64,000 nt of DNA, taken from assembly GCF_004784465.1 (NCBI RefSeq), contig NZ_SRRU01000017.1, positions 26,617 through 90,616 of the forward strand. Reading direction: 5' to 3'. The notes beneath the pieces were generated by a model that saw only the letters and a program-made list of their open reading frames with translations, ran no database searches and was not told the DNA's origin. Both the position numbers and the translations under genes were made by a program. Positions within the stretch are counted from its first letter, which is position 1, and the number at the start of each line of letters is the position of its first letter. Of this stretch, positions 50,989 to 59,190 are shown piece after piece. The stretch is from Streptomyces griseoluteus. Lineage in GTDB: Bacteria; Actinomycetota; Actinomycetes; Streptomycetales; Streptomycetaceae.

Positions 50989-52168
50989 ACCGGCCGGCGC
51001 CACGCTGTACCGGGTCGAGCTGCCCATGGCGGTCGGCTTCGACCACCCGGCCAAGCGCCGCTCCGCCTCCGACAGCCTGGTGCTGCGGCTGACGGTGGAC
51101 GGCGCGACCGGGCTCGGGGAGTGCGCGCCGCGCGCCTATGTCACCGGCGAGACCAGCGACTCGGTGACGGCGGCGCTTGGGGAGGTGCCGCTGGACGCGG
51201 TGTTCGCCCGGCTGCGGTCGACCGAACCCGCGCTGCTGCTGGCCGAGTTGCTGCGGTCAGGGGTCGCCGGCACGTTCGGCCTGCGGGGCGGGGGCAACCT
51301 GCTCTGTCTGCTGGAGACGGCGCTGCTCGACCTGCTGGGCCGACGACTGGGGTCCCACGCTTCGGCGCTGGTGCCGGGCGGCGACACACCCACTCCCCCG
51401 TCTCTCCCGGTGTCCCAAGTCCTCGATCTCAGTCTCGATGTGGACGAATTCCTGGACACGCGGGGCCCGTTCCACTTCGTCAAGATCAAGGCGGCCGACG
51501 ACATCCGGCGCGATGTCCGCACCGTGGCCGCGATCCGGGCCCGGCTGGGCGACCTGGTGCCGGTCATGGTGGACGCCAACATGAGCTGGTCGCCCGAGGA
51601 GGCTCCTGGCCACATGGAGGCGCTGCACAATGCGGGTGCCGACTGGGTGGAGGAACCGCTGGCCAAGGGCTCCTGGGCCGACCTCGCCCGGCTGCGGGGC
51701 CGCACCGGGCCGCGCGTGATGCTGGACGAGTCGGTCTGCACCCCGCAGGACGCCGAGCGGGCGCTCGCGGCCGGGGCGTGCGACGCCTTCAACGTCCGCG
51801 TGTCCAAGAACGGCGGACCGGTGACCGCGGCCCGGCTGATCGGCCTCGCCCGCGGCGCGGGGCTGGCGTTCCAGGTCGGGGTGCAGGTGGCCGAGGTCGG
51901 GCCGCTGATCAACGCGGGCCGCGCCCTGGCCTTCGCCCACCCGGACGCCCTCACCGTCGAGGCCGGCCAGTCCGACCTGTTCTTCCCGGAGATGGTCGCG
52001 GCGCCCCGCCCCGCCGTGGACCGGCGGACCAACACGATCACCCCGCCGCCGGGGCCCGGCTTCGGCCTCGCCCTCACCGACCTCGCCGCCCCCTTTGCGA
52101 CGGCGCACCGCACCGAGGGCGACCCGGTCTGGCGCCCGGTCCCCGCCCGCCCCCATGCGCACGCATGA
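50981..52168 (+). CDS. Enolase-superfamily enzyme, muconate lactonizing (MLE) subgroup
   Basis: A 395-residue protein with the capping domain (1-130) and a barrel. Catalytic groups of the MLE subgroup are all present: Lys168 and Lys170 in FVKIKAA, metal ligands Asp198 (MVDAN), Glu224 (WVEEP) and Asp249 (MLDES), and Lys276 in NVRVSKNGG. Members abstract a proton next to a carboxylate: cycloisomerases, o-succinylbenzoate synthases, N-acylamino acid racemases and dipeptide epimerases. The GH3 product, an N-acyl amino acid, is one conceivable substrate. The ATG lies inside the end of the hydrolase gene. Confidence 0.9.
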   Translation: MPEPAGATLYRVELPMAVGFDHPAKRRSASDSLVLRLTVDGATGLGECAPRAYVTGETSDSVTAALGEVPLDAVFARLRSTEPALLLAELLRSGVAGTFGLRGGGNLLCLLETALLDLLGRRLGSHASALVPGGDTPTPPSLPVSQVLDLSLDVDEFLDTRGPFHFVKIKAADDIRRDVRTVAAIRARLGDLVPVMVDANMSWSPEEAPGHMEALHNAGADWVEEPLAKGSWADLARLRGRTGPRVMLDESVCTPQDAERALAAGACDAFNVRVSKNGGPVTAARLIGLARGAGLAFQVGVQVAEVGPLINAGRALAFAHPDALTVEAGQSDLFFPEMVAAPRPAVDRRTNTITPPPGPGFGLALTDLAAPFATAHRTEGDPVWRPVPARPHAHA

Positions 52169-52187
52169 ACCGTACGAAGGATCACGC

Positions 52188-53930
52188 ATGACGACGTCCT
52201 ACTTCTCCGACCTGCTGGTCGAGTTCCTCAACCAGCAGGGCATCGACAAGGTCGCCTTCAACCCAGGCGCGTCCTTCCGCGGTGTCCACGACTCCCTGGT
52301 CCACGCTTCCGAGGCGCCCGACATCGTGATGGCGTGCCACGAGGAGATCGCGGTGGCGCTGGCGCACGGCTACCACAAGGCGAGCGGCCGGCACATGGCC
52401 GTGTTCGTGCACGCCAACGTCGGTCTGCTGCACGCCTCGATGGCCATCTTCAACGCCTGGTGCGACCGGGTCTCGCTGTTCGTGCTCGGCGGCAACGGGC
52501 CCGTGGACGCGGGCAAGCGGCGGCCGTGGATCGACTGGATCCACACCTCGCAGAACATCGAGTCCGTCGTCAAGGACTATGTGAAGTGGTGCGACCAGCC
52601 CATCGGGCAGCGGGCCACCGTCGAGTCGCTCTACCGCGCCTTCAAGCTGATGAACACCCCTTTGCAGGCACCGGTGTTCGTGGCGCTCGACTTCGACGTC
52701 CAGGAACAGGAACTGGCGGACGGCGTACGGCTGCTGCCCGCGGCCGCCACCGAGCCGACCCGGCTGCCCGCGCTCGGCGGCAGCGAGCTGGACCACCTCG
52801 TGGGACGGCTGCGCGAGGCCCGGCTGCCGGTGCTGATCGTGGACTTCTCCGGCCGTGACCCGGAGACGGTCGCGCCGCTGGTCGCGCTCGCCGACGCGCT
52901 CGGGCTCGCCGTGGTGGACCGGGGCAACCGGATGAACTTCCCCAACACCCATCAGCTCAACGTCAGCAACACCGGCCTCCTGGACTCGGCCGACCTGGTG
53001 ATCGCGCTGGAGGTGCAGGACCTCGTGGGCGCGCTCGGCTCCTTCCTGCCCCTCACCGACGAGGGGCTGCCGGCGAACGGCGCCGAGGTCGTCACCCTGG
53101 GCTTCAACGAGCTGCTCACCAGCAAGTGGGCCGCCGACTACCAGCAGTTCGTCCCGGTGAGCCTCGCCGTGGCGGCCGACACCGGCCAGTCGGTGTCCGC
53201 GCTGCGCGAGGTGGCCGAGGACCCCGAAGGGCCGTTCGTGGCGGCCGAGTTCACCGAGCGCCGGGAGGAGCGGGTCAAGGCCCTCTCCGCCCTGCACACC
53301 GAGGCGCGTGCCGAGTGGGCGCGCCAGGCGGACGAGGCGCGGGACCGGGAGCACATCCAGGTCTCCACGGCCGTCCAGGAGATCCACCGCGCGGTGCGGG
53401 ACGAGGAGTGGGTGCTCACCAACACCGGCAGCCTCACCATCGACGGCTGGGTGAAGAAGCTCTGGCCGCTGGAGCGCCCCGGCAGCTATCTCGGCCTCAA
53501 CGGCGGCGGCGGCCTCGGCTACGGTCTGGGCGCCTCGGTCGGGGCGGCGCTCGCCCACCAGGGCGACGGCACGCTCTGCGTCGACCTCCAGGCCGACGGC
53601 GACTTCCTCTACACCCCGAGCGCGCTGTGGACACTGGCGGCGTACGACGTGCCGCTGCTGGTGATCGTCATGAACAACCGGCTCTACCTGAACTCCACCC
53701 AGCACGCCGAGCGCATCGCGGACAACCGCGACCGCGACACCGGCCGCGCGCACATCGCCACCAGCTTCTACGACCAGCCGGTCGACTTCGTCACGCTGGC
53801 CGAGTCCTACGGCGTGCACGCCCTGCCCCGGGTGGAGCGCATCGAGGCCGTGGAGCCCACGGTGCGGGAGGCCGTCGCCCACATCAAGGAGCACGGCAAG
53901 CCCGTCCTCGTCGAGATCCTCATGGACTGA
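52188..53930 (+). CDS. Thiamine diphosphate-dependent enzyme (decarboxylase/carboligase type)
   Basis: A 580-residue protein with the three-domain layout of the acetolactate synthase/benzoylformate decarboxylase family. The activating Glu is at 52 or 53 in CHEEIAVALAHGY. The ThDP-binding motif near 470-497 begins ADGDFLY and ends VIVMNN. The middle domain keeps the fold but I see no acetolactate-synthase FAD signature. It could decarboxylate an alpha-keto acid or join two carbonyl compounds to an acyloin. ATG at 52188 behind GAAGG, 19 bases after the enolase-type gene. Confidence 0.9.
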   Translation: MTTSYFSDLLVEFLNQQGIDKVAFNPGASFRGVHDSLVHASEAPDIVMACHEEIAVALAHGYHKASGRHMAVFVHANVGLLHASMAIFNAWCDRVSLFVLGGNGPVDAGKRRPWIDWIHTSQNIESVVKDYVKWCDQPIGQRATVESLYRAFKLMNTPLQAPVFVALDFDVQEQELADGVRLLPAAATEPTRLPALGGSELDHLVGRLREARLPVLIVDFSGRDPETVAPLVALADALGLAVVDRGNRMNFPNTHQLNVSNTGLLDSADLVIALEVQDLVGALGSFLPLTDEGLPANGAEVVTLGFNELLTSKWAADYQQFVPVSLAVAADTGQSVSALREVAEDPEGPFVAAEFTERREERVKALSALHTEARAEWARQADEARDREHIQVSTAVQEIHRAVRDEEWVLTNTGSLTIDGWVKKLWPLERPGSYLGLNGGGGLGYGLGASVGAALAHQGDGTLCVDLQADGDFLYTPSALWTLAAYDVPLLVIVMNNRLYLNSTQHAERIADNRDRDTGRAHIATSFYDQPVDFVTLAESYGVHALPRVERIEAVEPTVREAVAHIKEHGKPVLVEILMD

Positions 53931-53954
53931 CCCGGCCCGTCCCCTGTCCGACCT

Positions 53955-53968
53955 GGCCCGTACGGGCC
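53955..53968. repeat. 14-bp perfect palindrome before the FAH gene
   Basis: GGCCCGTACGGGCC lies in the 63-base gap between the ThDP and FAH genes, 12 bases before AAGGAGG. It can fold as a 5-bp hairpin, or serve as a protein site; either could modulate expression of the last two genes of the operon. Confidence 0.5.
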
Positions 53969-53993
53969 GTGACCTCTCAAGGAGGTGTCCACC

Positions 53994-54854
53994 ATGACGG
54001 TGGTCTTCGAATGCGTCCACGCGGGCGAGCGCCACTTCGGCCTCGGCCTGCCCGGGCCCGAGGCTCCGCTGCGCCTGTACCCGCTGGGCGGTGACACCCT
54101 GGCCGCCCTTGCCTCCGCCTCGGACGACACCACCGAGGCCCTGCTCGACCGGCTGACCCGCGACCGCGCCCCGGTCGAGGCCGGCCGCGACGAGGTGCGC
54201 CTGCTGCCGCCGCTGCTGCCCACACACCTGGGCGACGCCCTGGTCAGCGGCTTCATGATGACGCACAACGTGAAGGTGGACGCCGAGGTCCCCGACCAGC
54301 CCAACTGGTTCGTCAAGGGCCTCGGCGACGTCCTGAAGGTCCCCGGCGAGCCCCTCTCCGTACCCGCCGACGCCGTCCACGTCTGCGAGGAGGCCGAGGT
54401 CGTCCTGGTCTACGTGGGAGACAGCCAGGGCGTGCCGAGGTACGCGGGCTACACCTTCGGCAACGATCTCACCGACATCGGCCGCTTCAAGCAGCACGCC
54501 GGGCACCTGTCGTACGCCAAGCTGTGCGATGCCGGGGTGGCGCCCTGGCTGCACCTCGGCGAGCCGCCGCGCTCGGTGACCGGGGAGGCGACGATCGAGC
54601 GGGACGGCGCCCCGGCGTGGAAGGGCACCTTCACCACCGGCTCCGACGCCCTGCACTACGAGCTGCCGGCCCTGATGTCCCGCCTCTTCGCGTACCGCGC
54701 CCTGCACCACCCCGGCCGGGTGCACTACGTCTACCTCGGCGCCGACCGCAGCAGCTTCCACGGCGGTTTCCGCACGGCCGACGGCGACGGGGTCACCCTG
54801 GACTTCACCAGCCACGGCGTCCGGCTGTCCCACCCACTGGCGTGGTCGTCGTGA
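53994..54854 (+). CDS. FAH-family protein (fumarylacetoacetase/AraD1-like)
   Basis: A 286-residue protein of the fumarylacetoacetate hydrolase superfamily. The C-terminal fold shows the expected acidic metal-binding pair in HVCEEAEVVLVY, the segment AGYTFGNDLTDIGRF (family: GYTVGNDVT), and TGSDALHY (family: FTGTP/TGTA region). Members include fumarylacetoacetase, acylpyruvases, oxaloacetate decarboxylases, the HpaG decarboxylase/isomerase and 2-keto-4-pentenoate-type hydratases, mostly acting on 1,3-dicarbonyl or 2-keto acids. This suits polyketide-like substrates. It has the best ribosome site of the cluster (AAGGAGG). Its stop overlaps the next start. Confidence 0.85.
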   Translation: MTVVFECVHAGERHFGLGLPGPEAPLRLYPLGGDTLAALASASDDTTEALLDRLTRDRAPVEAGRDEVRLLPPLLPTHLGDALVSGFMMTHNVKVDAEVPDQPNWFVKGLGDVLKVPGEPLSVPADAVHVCEEAEVVLVYVGDSQGVPRYAGYTFGNDLTDIGRFKQHAGHLSYAKLCDAGVAPWLHLGEPPRSVTGEATIERDGAPAWKGTFTTGSDALHYELPALMSRLFAYRALHHPGRVHYVYLGADRSSFHGGFRTADGDGVTLDFTSHGVRLSHPLAWSS

Positions 54855-56080
54855 ACGCGGTGCGCGAACTCTCGGACGGAGAGGCGGCGTTCGCGTACAC
54901 CCACGCGCTGATGCGCGGCACGACACAGGTCACCACGCAGGTGACGGTGCGCGAGGACATCGCACCCGCGTTGCTGTACAGGGCGTTTGAGCAGTGGGCG
55001 AGTGAACTCCCGCTGCTCTCCCTGCGCATCGAGGAGCACGCCGGCACCCTGTGGTTCACCCGGGGTCCCGGCGTGCTGCCCGACCAGATCCGCCACTCCA
55101 CACTGACCTCGCCGGACTCCCCCGACGACGTGCTGCGACGCGAGCTGAACGAGGTCCTGGAGACCGGCGGGCCCCTGTGGCGACTGCACGCCGTACGCGA
55201 TCCGCGGGCCGGGGCGACGCACCTGTACTTCACCCGCAACCACGCGATATCCGACGGCCATTCGACGGGCGCGGTGATCCGGGCGCTCCTGGACGCCCTG
55301 TTTCCCTCGTCGGAGCCCAGCCCGTACGACGTAGGGAGACTGCCGCCGGACGCGGACGGCCTCACCTACCGGGCGCCGGCGGGACAGGACTTCGTCCAAC
55401 CTGCCTCCGGGCGACTGCCGTTCGCGGAACACCGCCCATGGCCGGAGCGCGGCGCCGACTTCGTCCCGTGCGCGCTCACCCGGCCGGAGAGCCTCGCTCT
55501 CAAGGCGTGGTGCAAGCAACAGGGTGTGACCGTCAACCAGTTCTTCGCCGCCGCGCTCGCCGAGTCCTACGCGGAGGCCACCGGCCGTACCGAGGTCGGC
55601 ATGTTCACCGCGGTGTCACTGCGGCAGCGGTACGCGGACCTTCCGGACGTGGGCTGCTTCATCAACGTGCTGCGGGTGTCCATGCGGCCGGGCCGGGGCC
55701 GACTGACAGAGCTGGCACGGGAGTACGGGACCGCGCTGACGTCGGCCGACGCGGCCTGGCGACCCCCCGTCCGCTCACACGCGGCGATCCGGCGCGCGGT
55801 CGAGGAGACGGCGGCCGCCGGATCGGCGCCGGGAATCTGCCTGACGAACGTGGGCGTGGTCGACCCGGCGCTCGGCCCGCATCTGGGCCGGGTCAGCGGC
55901 TACCGGACCATCGTCAACCGCACCGGCGCCAACTACGGCCTGGTCCTCCATCTGGGCACGCTGGACGGCACGTTCAGCCCGGCGCTCGCTTTCGGCACCC
56001 CGGCCGTGGAGCGTTCCCTGGCGCTGGACGTGGCGAAGGGGCTGCACGACCGGGCCGTGCGCCCTCAGGGGGCGGCGTGA
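54851..56080 (+). CDS. Stand-alone condensation-fold acyltransferase (PapA5-like)
   Basis: A 409-residue protein of the BAHD/condensation/PapA superfamily. The active-site motif is NHAISDG at 130-136, an HHxxxDG box whose first His is replaced by Asn while the catalytic second His (131) is kept. The latch/floor part near the C terminus has CINVLRVSMRP and NRTGANYGLVLHLG. Mycobacterial PapA5 takes an acyl chain directly from an iterative PKS onto an alcohol, so this is the best candidate for releasing the product of the thioesterase-less PKS. GTG at 54851 overlaps the FAH stop as GTGA; an in-frame GTG at 54842 is an alternative. Confidence 0.85.
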   Translation: MNAVRELSDGEAAFAYTHALMRGTTQVTTQVTVREDIAPALLYRAFEQWASELPLLSLRIEEHAGTLWFTRGPGVLPDQIRHSTLTSPDSPDDVLRRELNEVLETGGPLWRLHAVRDPRAGATHLYFTRNHAISDGHSTGAVIRALLDALFPSSEPSPYDVGRLPPDADGLTYRAPAGQDFVQPASGRLPFAEHRPWPERGADFVPCALTRPESLALKAWCKQQGVTVNQFFAAALAESYAEATGRTEVGMFTAVSLRQRYADLPDVGCFINVLRVSMRPGRGRLTELAREYGTALTSADAAWRPPVRSHAAIRRAVEETAAAGSAPGICLTNVGVVDPALGPHLGRVSGYRTIVNRTGANYGLVLHLGTLDGTFSPALAFGTPAVERSLALDVAKGLHDRAVRPQGAA

Positions 56081-56418
56081 CCGAGAACCAGGTCCAGCAG
56101 GCCGGGGAACCGGGCGTCGAACTCCGGCTTGCGCAGCCGGTTGAGCCGCTTCGCCCCGGCGTCCCGCTGCTCCAGCAGCCCCGCCTCGCGCAGGACCGAG
56201 AAGTGGCGGCTCAGGGTGGCCTTGGTGACCGGTACGTCGAAGCTGCCGCAGGACCGCTCCCAGTCCGCTGCGCCGGCCAACTCCCGCACCAGGGTCTGCC
56301 GTACGGGGTCGGCGAGGGCGAGCAGGGCCGTCTCCAGCGCGACCTCCTGCGGGGCCGTGTGGACCGGCGGGGTGCGGTGGCTCGCCGCGTCCTGCTGCCG
56401 AGGGGTCTGTGCCGCCAT
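56065..56418 (-). CDS. ArsR-type winged-helix regulator
   Basis: A 117-residue regulator. ALLALADPVRQTLVRELAG, then VTKATLSRHFSVLREAGLLEQR form the ArsR winged HTH. The metal-binding ELCVCDL-type motif is absent; only one Cys occurs in the DNA-binding region, so it likely responds to an organic ligand or acts without metal. Its last 16 bases overlap the end of the acyltransferase gene. It is divergent from the MFS exporter, and the gap between them holds three perfect inverted repeats, so it probably represses the exporter operon. Confidence 0.88.
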   Translation of the reverse strand: MAAQTPRQQDAASHRTPPVHTAPQEVALETALLALADPVRQTLVRELAGAADWERSCGSFDVPVTKATLSRHFSVLREAGLLEQRDAGAKRLNRLRKPEFDARFPGLLDLVLGHAAP

Positions 56419-56446
56419 GGGTGATCGCTCCGTCCCGTCTCACTCG

Positions 56447-56529
56447 ATCCGTACACACCGGGCGCGTACGGATTGCAGAGTGTTCGATGATCTGCGTACA
56501 CTCTGACTGTTCGCTCCTCGACGAACAGT
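56447..56529. promoter_or_regulatory. Three inverted repeats between ArsR and exporter genes
   Basis: In 83 bases there are three perfect dyads: ATCCGTAC (56447-56454) with GTACGGAT (56466-56473); AGAGTGT (56477-56483) with ACACTCT (56498-56504); and GACTGTTCG (56505-56513) with CGAACAGTC (56522-56530). They fill most of the 194-base divergent gap, as expected for operators of a self-controlling ArsR pair, though some may be transcript hairpins. Confidence 0.6.
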
Positions 56530-56612
56530 CTACCGGAGCCGGTGGCGTACCGCCCTGCTCCCGCACTCCAGCCTCCCCTACGCCCGCTTCGGCACGCATG
56601 GAAGGAAGACCC

Positions 56613-58040
56613 GTGCCCCAGACCTCACCGCACAAGGCCCGCCCAGGACTGACCCTGTTCGCGGCATGCCTCGGTTTCGTCGTCGTCATCCTCGACGTCA
56701 GCGTCGTGAACGTCGCCACCAAGGCCCTCGGCGCCGAGTTCGGCGGCAGCCTCTCCGGCCTGGAGTGGGTCATCAACGGCTACACCCTCACCTTCGCGGC
56801 CTTCCTGCTGACCGCCGGCGCCATGGGCGACCGCTACGACCCCAAGCAGATCTTCATGTGGGGCTTCGCGCTCTTCGCGGTGACCTCACTGATCTGCGGC
56901 GCCGCCCCCACGCTGGTCGCGCTGATCGCCGCCCGGGTCCTCCAGGGCGTGGGCGCCGCGATGATCGTGCCGTCGTCGCTGTCGATCGTGAACACCAACT
57001 TTCCCGACCCACACGAGCGCACCCGCGCGGTGAGCCTGTGGGCGGCGGCCGGCGGCCTCGCGCTGGCCCTCGGCCCGGTGGTCGGCGGTCTGCTGGTGGA
57101 CGCGCTCGGCTGGCGCTCGATCTTCTTCGTCAACGTCCCCATCGCCGCGCTCGGCATCGTCCTCGTCCGGGCCTACGCCCGCCCGGCGCCCGCCCGTGAC
57201 GTCTCCGTGGCCCGCTCGCTGGACCTGCCGGGCCAGCTCCTGGCCGTCGTCGGCCTGGGTGCCCTGACCGGGGCGATCGTGGAGGCGAACGCGCAGGGCT
57301 GGACCTCGGCCACCGTGCTGACCTGCCTGGTCGTCTTCGTGCTCGCGCTGGCCGGTTTCTTCGCCGCCGAGCGCCGTACCCACGACCCGATGCTGCCGCT
57401 GCACCTGTTCCGCCGCCACGCGTTCTCGGCGACCTCGCTCATCGGCGTCCTGCTCAACTTCGCCTTCTACGGCCTCATCTTCGTCTTCAGCCTGTTCTTC
57501 CAGCAGGTCTGGGACTACTCGCCGATCACCGCGGGCCTGGCGTTCCTGCCGATGACGGCCGCCATCATGATCGCCAACCTGTCCTGCGGCCCGCTGGTCA
57601 AGAAGTACGGCGCCCGGTCGGTGCTCATCACCGGCAACGTGCTGGCCGCCGTCGGCTACCTGGCCACGATCCCGGCCGTCGGCTCGGACGCGTACGTGCG
57701 GATGGCGGTGCAGTTCGTGGTCGCCGGGTTCGGCATCGGCCTGGTGGTGCCGTCCATGACCAACGCCATGCTGGGCTCCGTGGACCCCGCCAACGCGGGC
57801 ATCGCCTCCGGAGTCCTCAACGCCTCGCGTCAGTTGGGCGGGCTCATCGGGGTGGCCGTGATGGGTCTGCTCGTGGGACAGGCGTCCTCCGGGCACTTCC
57901 TGACCGGGCTGCGGGCGTCCCTGATCGCGGCGGTGGTCGCGCTCGCGGTCAGCGCGGGCCTGAGCACGTTCGGCCCGCGCAGGCCCCGTCCGGTGCCCGC
58001 ACCGGTCGCGGACGACCTCCAGCCGGCCGAGGCCCACTGA
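56613..58040 (+). CDS. MFS exporter, DHA2 (14-helix) type
   Basis: A 475-residue drug/proton antiporter. Helix 1 ends in VVILDVSVVNVATKAL (motif D1), followed by WVINGYTLTFAAFLLTAGAMGDRYDPKQ (split motif A), RVLQGVGAAMIVPSSLSI, and WRSIFFVNVPIA. It most likely exports the cluster product or protects against it. GTG at 56613 behind GGAAGGAAG; an ATG at 56598 would add five residues. It leads a three-gene unit with the tautomerase and the SDR, divergent from the ArsR gene. Confidence 0.92.
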   Translation: MPQTSPHKARPGLTLFAACLGFVVVILDVSVVNVATKALGAEFGGSLSGLEWVINGYTLTFAAFLLTAGAMGDRYDPKQIFMWGFALFAVTSLICGAAPTLVALIAARVLQGVGAAMIVPSSLSIVNTNFPDPHERTRAVSLWAAAGGLALALGPVVGGLLVDALGWRSIFFVNVPIAALGIVLVRAYARPAPARDVSVARSLDLPGQLLAVVGLGALTGAIVEANAQGWTSATVLTCLVVFVLALAGFFAAERRTHDPMLPLHLFRRHAFSATSLIGVLLNFAFYGLIFVFSLFFQQVWDYSPITAGLAFLPMTAAIMIANLSCGPLVKKYGARSVLITGNVLAAVGYLATIPAVGSDAYVRMAVQFVVAGFGIGLVVPSMTNAMLGSVDPANAGIASGVLNASRQLGGLIGVAVMGLLVGQASSGHFLTGLRASLIAAVVALAVSAGLSTFGPRRPRPVPAPVADDLQPAEAH

Positions 58041-58055
58041 CCCCCTGGGAGCGCC

Positions 58056-58454
58056 ATGCCTCACCTCGTACTCGAATACTCCGGCAACGTCCGCGACGAC
58101 GTCGATCCGGCGGCCGTGTTCGGCAAGCTCCACAACACCCTTGCGGAGGCGGGCGGTTTCCGCCTCCAGGACTTCAAGAGCCGCGCGGTCCCGATGGACC
58201 TGTTCCTCATCGGGGACGGCAGCTACGAGCAGTCCTTCGTGAACCTCGACATCAGGACGTTCGCCGGCAAGTCCGTCGAGGCACGCGCCGCCATCAGTGA
58301 GGCGGCCCTCGCGGTACTGACCGAGTTCTTCCCGGCCACCCTGCGCGAGACGGCCTGCGACATCTCCGTCCAGGTGACCGAGCTGGACCGCGCGACCTTC
58401 GCCCGGACGCGGTCCGGCGACCAGACCAACTCTCAGGAGCGGAAACAGTCATGA
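58056..58454 (+). CDS. CHMI-type tautomerase (5-carboxymethyl-2-hydroxymuconate isomerase family)
   Basis: A 132-residue protein of the tautomerase superfamily with the catalytic Pro2 (Pro1 after loss of Met). MPHLVLEYSGNV matches HpaF (MPHFIVECSDNI), and the later AAVFGKLHNTLAEAG, KSRAVPMDLF and FVNLDIRTFAGKSVEAR follow the same protein throughout. HpaF isomerises a ring-cleavage product of homoprotocatechuate. Here a keto-enol tautomerisation of a dicarbonyl intermediate is more likely, since no ring-cleaving dioxygenase is nearby. It starts 15 bases after the exporter stop and shares ATGA with the SDR gene. Confidence 0.85.
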   Translation: MPHLVLEYSGNVRDDVDPAAVFGKLHNTLAEAGGFRLQDFKSRAVPMDLFLIGDGSYEQSFVNLDIRTFAGKSVEARAAISEAALAVLTEFFPATLRETACDISVQVTELDRATFARTRSGDQTNSQERKQS

Positions 58455-59167
58455 GCGCATACGCGGACCAGCGCGTCCTTGTCGTCGGCGGCACCTCGGG
58501 GGTCGGCCTGGCCTCCGCCCGCGAGTTCGCGGCACAGGGCGCGGACACGGTCATCGTCTCCCGCAACCCCCAGCGGATCGACGAGGCGGTGACGGCCCTG
58601 TCCGGCCTCGCCGGCCCTGTCACCGGCCAGACCCTCGACATCCGCTCGGACGACGAGGTCGCCAAGTTCGCCGCCACGGCGGGCGAGTTCGACCACGTCG
58701 TGGTCACGGCCGGCGAGACCCCGATGGGCCGCGTCGACACCCTCCCGCTGGAGGCGGCGTACGCGGCGATGGACAGCAAGTTCTGGGGCGCGTACCGCAT
58801 CGCCCGCGCCGTCCGCCCCACCCGCTCCCTCACCCTGGTCTCCGGCTACCTCTCCCAACGCCCCAGCCGCGCGTCCGCCCTCCAGAGCGCGATCAACGCC
58901 GCGCTGGAGGCGCTGGTGCGGGGGCTGGCGCTTGAGGCTGCGCCGCTTCGGGTGAACGCGGTGTCGCCGGGGCTCCTCCGTACCCCCCTGTGGGACGGCC
59001 TCGATGCTGCGGCTCGGGACACGATGTACTCCTCGGCCGTGCAGCGGCTGCCGCTGGGGCGGGTCGGGGAGGCGTCGGACGTGGCGGAGGCGGTGCTGTT
59101 CCTGGCGGGCAACGGGTATGCGACGGGGACGACTGTGTTTGTGGATGGCGGAGGGATGATCGCCTGA
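58451..59167 (+). CDS. Short-chain dehydrogenase/reductase lacking the Tyr/Lys pair
   Basis: A 238-residue SDR-fold protein. The cofactor loop GGTSGVG, the DIRSDDE acidic step, the strand with VSG, VNAVSPG and the C-terminal GTTVFVDGGG are normal. Where the YxxxK catalytic motif is expected, the sequence is ALQSAINAALEAL: Tyr is Gln and Lys is Asn. It may bind NAD(P) without standard reductase activity, or use another residue. Its start overlaps the tautomerase stop, so the two are co-translated. It marks the right end of the cluster by gene content. Confidence 0.88.
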   Translation: MSAYADQRVLVVGGTSGVGLASAREFAAQGADTVIVSRNPQRIDEAVTALSGLAGPVTGQTLDIRSDDEVAKFAATAGEFDHVVVTAGETPMGRVDTLPLEAAYAAMDSKFWGAYRIARAVRPTRSLTLVSGYLSQRPSRASALQSAINAALEALVRGLALEAAPLRVNAVSPGLLRTPLWDGLDAAARDTMYSSAVQRLPLGRVGEASDVAEAVLFLAGNGYATGTTVFVDGGGMIA

Positions 59168-59190
59168 GGCGGGGGGCGGCGGGCGCTTCG

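Noticed and set aside
50107..53930. Hydrolase, MLE-type and ThDP genes as a second MenH-MenC-MenD set, with GH3 as MenE
   Set aside because: The parallel in fold order is tempting, but the ThDP protein looks like the decarboxylase/acetolactate synthase branch and the hydrolase has a Cys nucleophile. No isochorismate synthase is nearby.
52182..54926. A 914-codon open frame on the minus strand
   Set aside because: It mirrors the ThDP and FAH genes; low-complexity Gly/Arg/Val composition without motif or ribosome site.
42445..59167. bldA control through TTA codons in the cluster
   Set aside because: By eye I found no in-frame TTA in any gene of the cluster; occurrences of TTA or TAA were out of frame or intergenic.
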